Below, in pieces: positions 6,976 through 7,135 of a stretch of DNA of 7,135 nt. The stretch's first letter is position 1. The number at the start of each line of letters is the position of its first letter. This DNA comes from Gemmatimonadota bacterium (lineage in GTDB: Bacteria; ARS69): NCBI GenBank assembly GCA_021604925.1, contig BQJX01000135.1, positions 1 through 7,135 on the forward strand, in the 5' to 3' direction. Below the pieces are notes generated by a model, which did not search any database, was not told the DNA's origin, and saw nothing but the letters and a program-made list of their open reading frames with translations. Both the position numbers and the translations under genes were made by a program.

Positions 6976-7135
6976 GGTGCCGACCTGCGGGGGGAACGTC
7001 TCCTAGGGGTATCGGCGGGGACCGGTTCGGAAATTAGCACAGAGAAAGCGAATGACACAAAATTGGCGAGAGGCGCACCGCTGCCCGATCCAGGACACCG
7101 CCGACGTGCCGGGCTCCGGCTCCGCCCCGGTGGCG
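6976..7135. other. Upstream region without a recognisable gene
   Basis: These 160 bases precede the FlgC-like gene. The part to about 7070 contains the only AT-rich patch in the area (7031-7065). The last 65 bases are GC-rich and give no convincing protein in any frame. They could be the tail of a gene or a spacer, and I cannot decide. Confidence 0.4.
7031..7060 (-). promoter_or_regulatory. Weak sigma-70-like promoter candidate upstream of FlgC-like gene
   Basis: On the minus strand TTGTGT (7060-7055) and TAATTT (7036-7031) are separated by 18 bases within an AT-rich island in otherwise GC-rich DNA. The match to TTGACA and TATAAT is only partial (3 of 6 each), but it includes the first TTG and the key first, second and last bases of the -10 box. 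A leader of about 50 bases to the ATG would result. Base composition is as much of the evidence as the motif. Confidence 0.25.

Overview
The window is GC-rich and carries three genes, all read from the minus strand, so transcription runs from right to left. The style suggests an uncultivated FCB-group or related bacterium, such as Candidatus Eisenbacteria, Krumholzibacteria, Latescibacteria or KSB1. The clues are a secreted giant beta-helix protein ending in a type IX secretion (T9SS type A / FlgD-Ig-like) tail, a FlgC-like mini-protein, and cohesin and dockerin modules. The two large genes have strong Shine-Dalgarno sites, which argues against typical Bacteroidetes. The lineage is inferred from protein style only, because no rRNA or marker gene is present.

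Layout in transcription order: (1) 7135-6976, a non-coding leader with one AT-rich patch holding a weak promoter candidate. (2) 6975-6673, a 100-residue protein made of the N-terminal and C-terminal motifs of flagellar rod proteins with almost nothing between them. (3) 6672-6548, a 125-base gap with only the ribosome site of the next gene. (4) 6547-1628, a 1639-residue secreted protein with a signal peptide, six beta-helix modules of about 205 residues, a two-loop dockerin, a cohesin-like domain and a C-terminal sorting domain. (5) A 40-base gap with no terminator. (6) 1587 to the left edge, an open-ended secreted protein with at least three cohesin-like domains separated by bacterial Ig-like (BIG2) domains at an exact 208-residue period.

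The main point of interest is the last pair: a dockerin-bearing surface or secreted protein followed, probably in the same transcript, by a scaffoldin-like chain of cohesin-type domains. By analogy with cellulosomes they could bind each other outside the cell, but no catalytic glycoside hydrolase is visible. Binding is inferred, not shown. The small FlgC-like gene has no flagellar neighbours in the window and its link to the pair is unknown.
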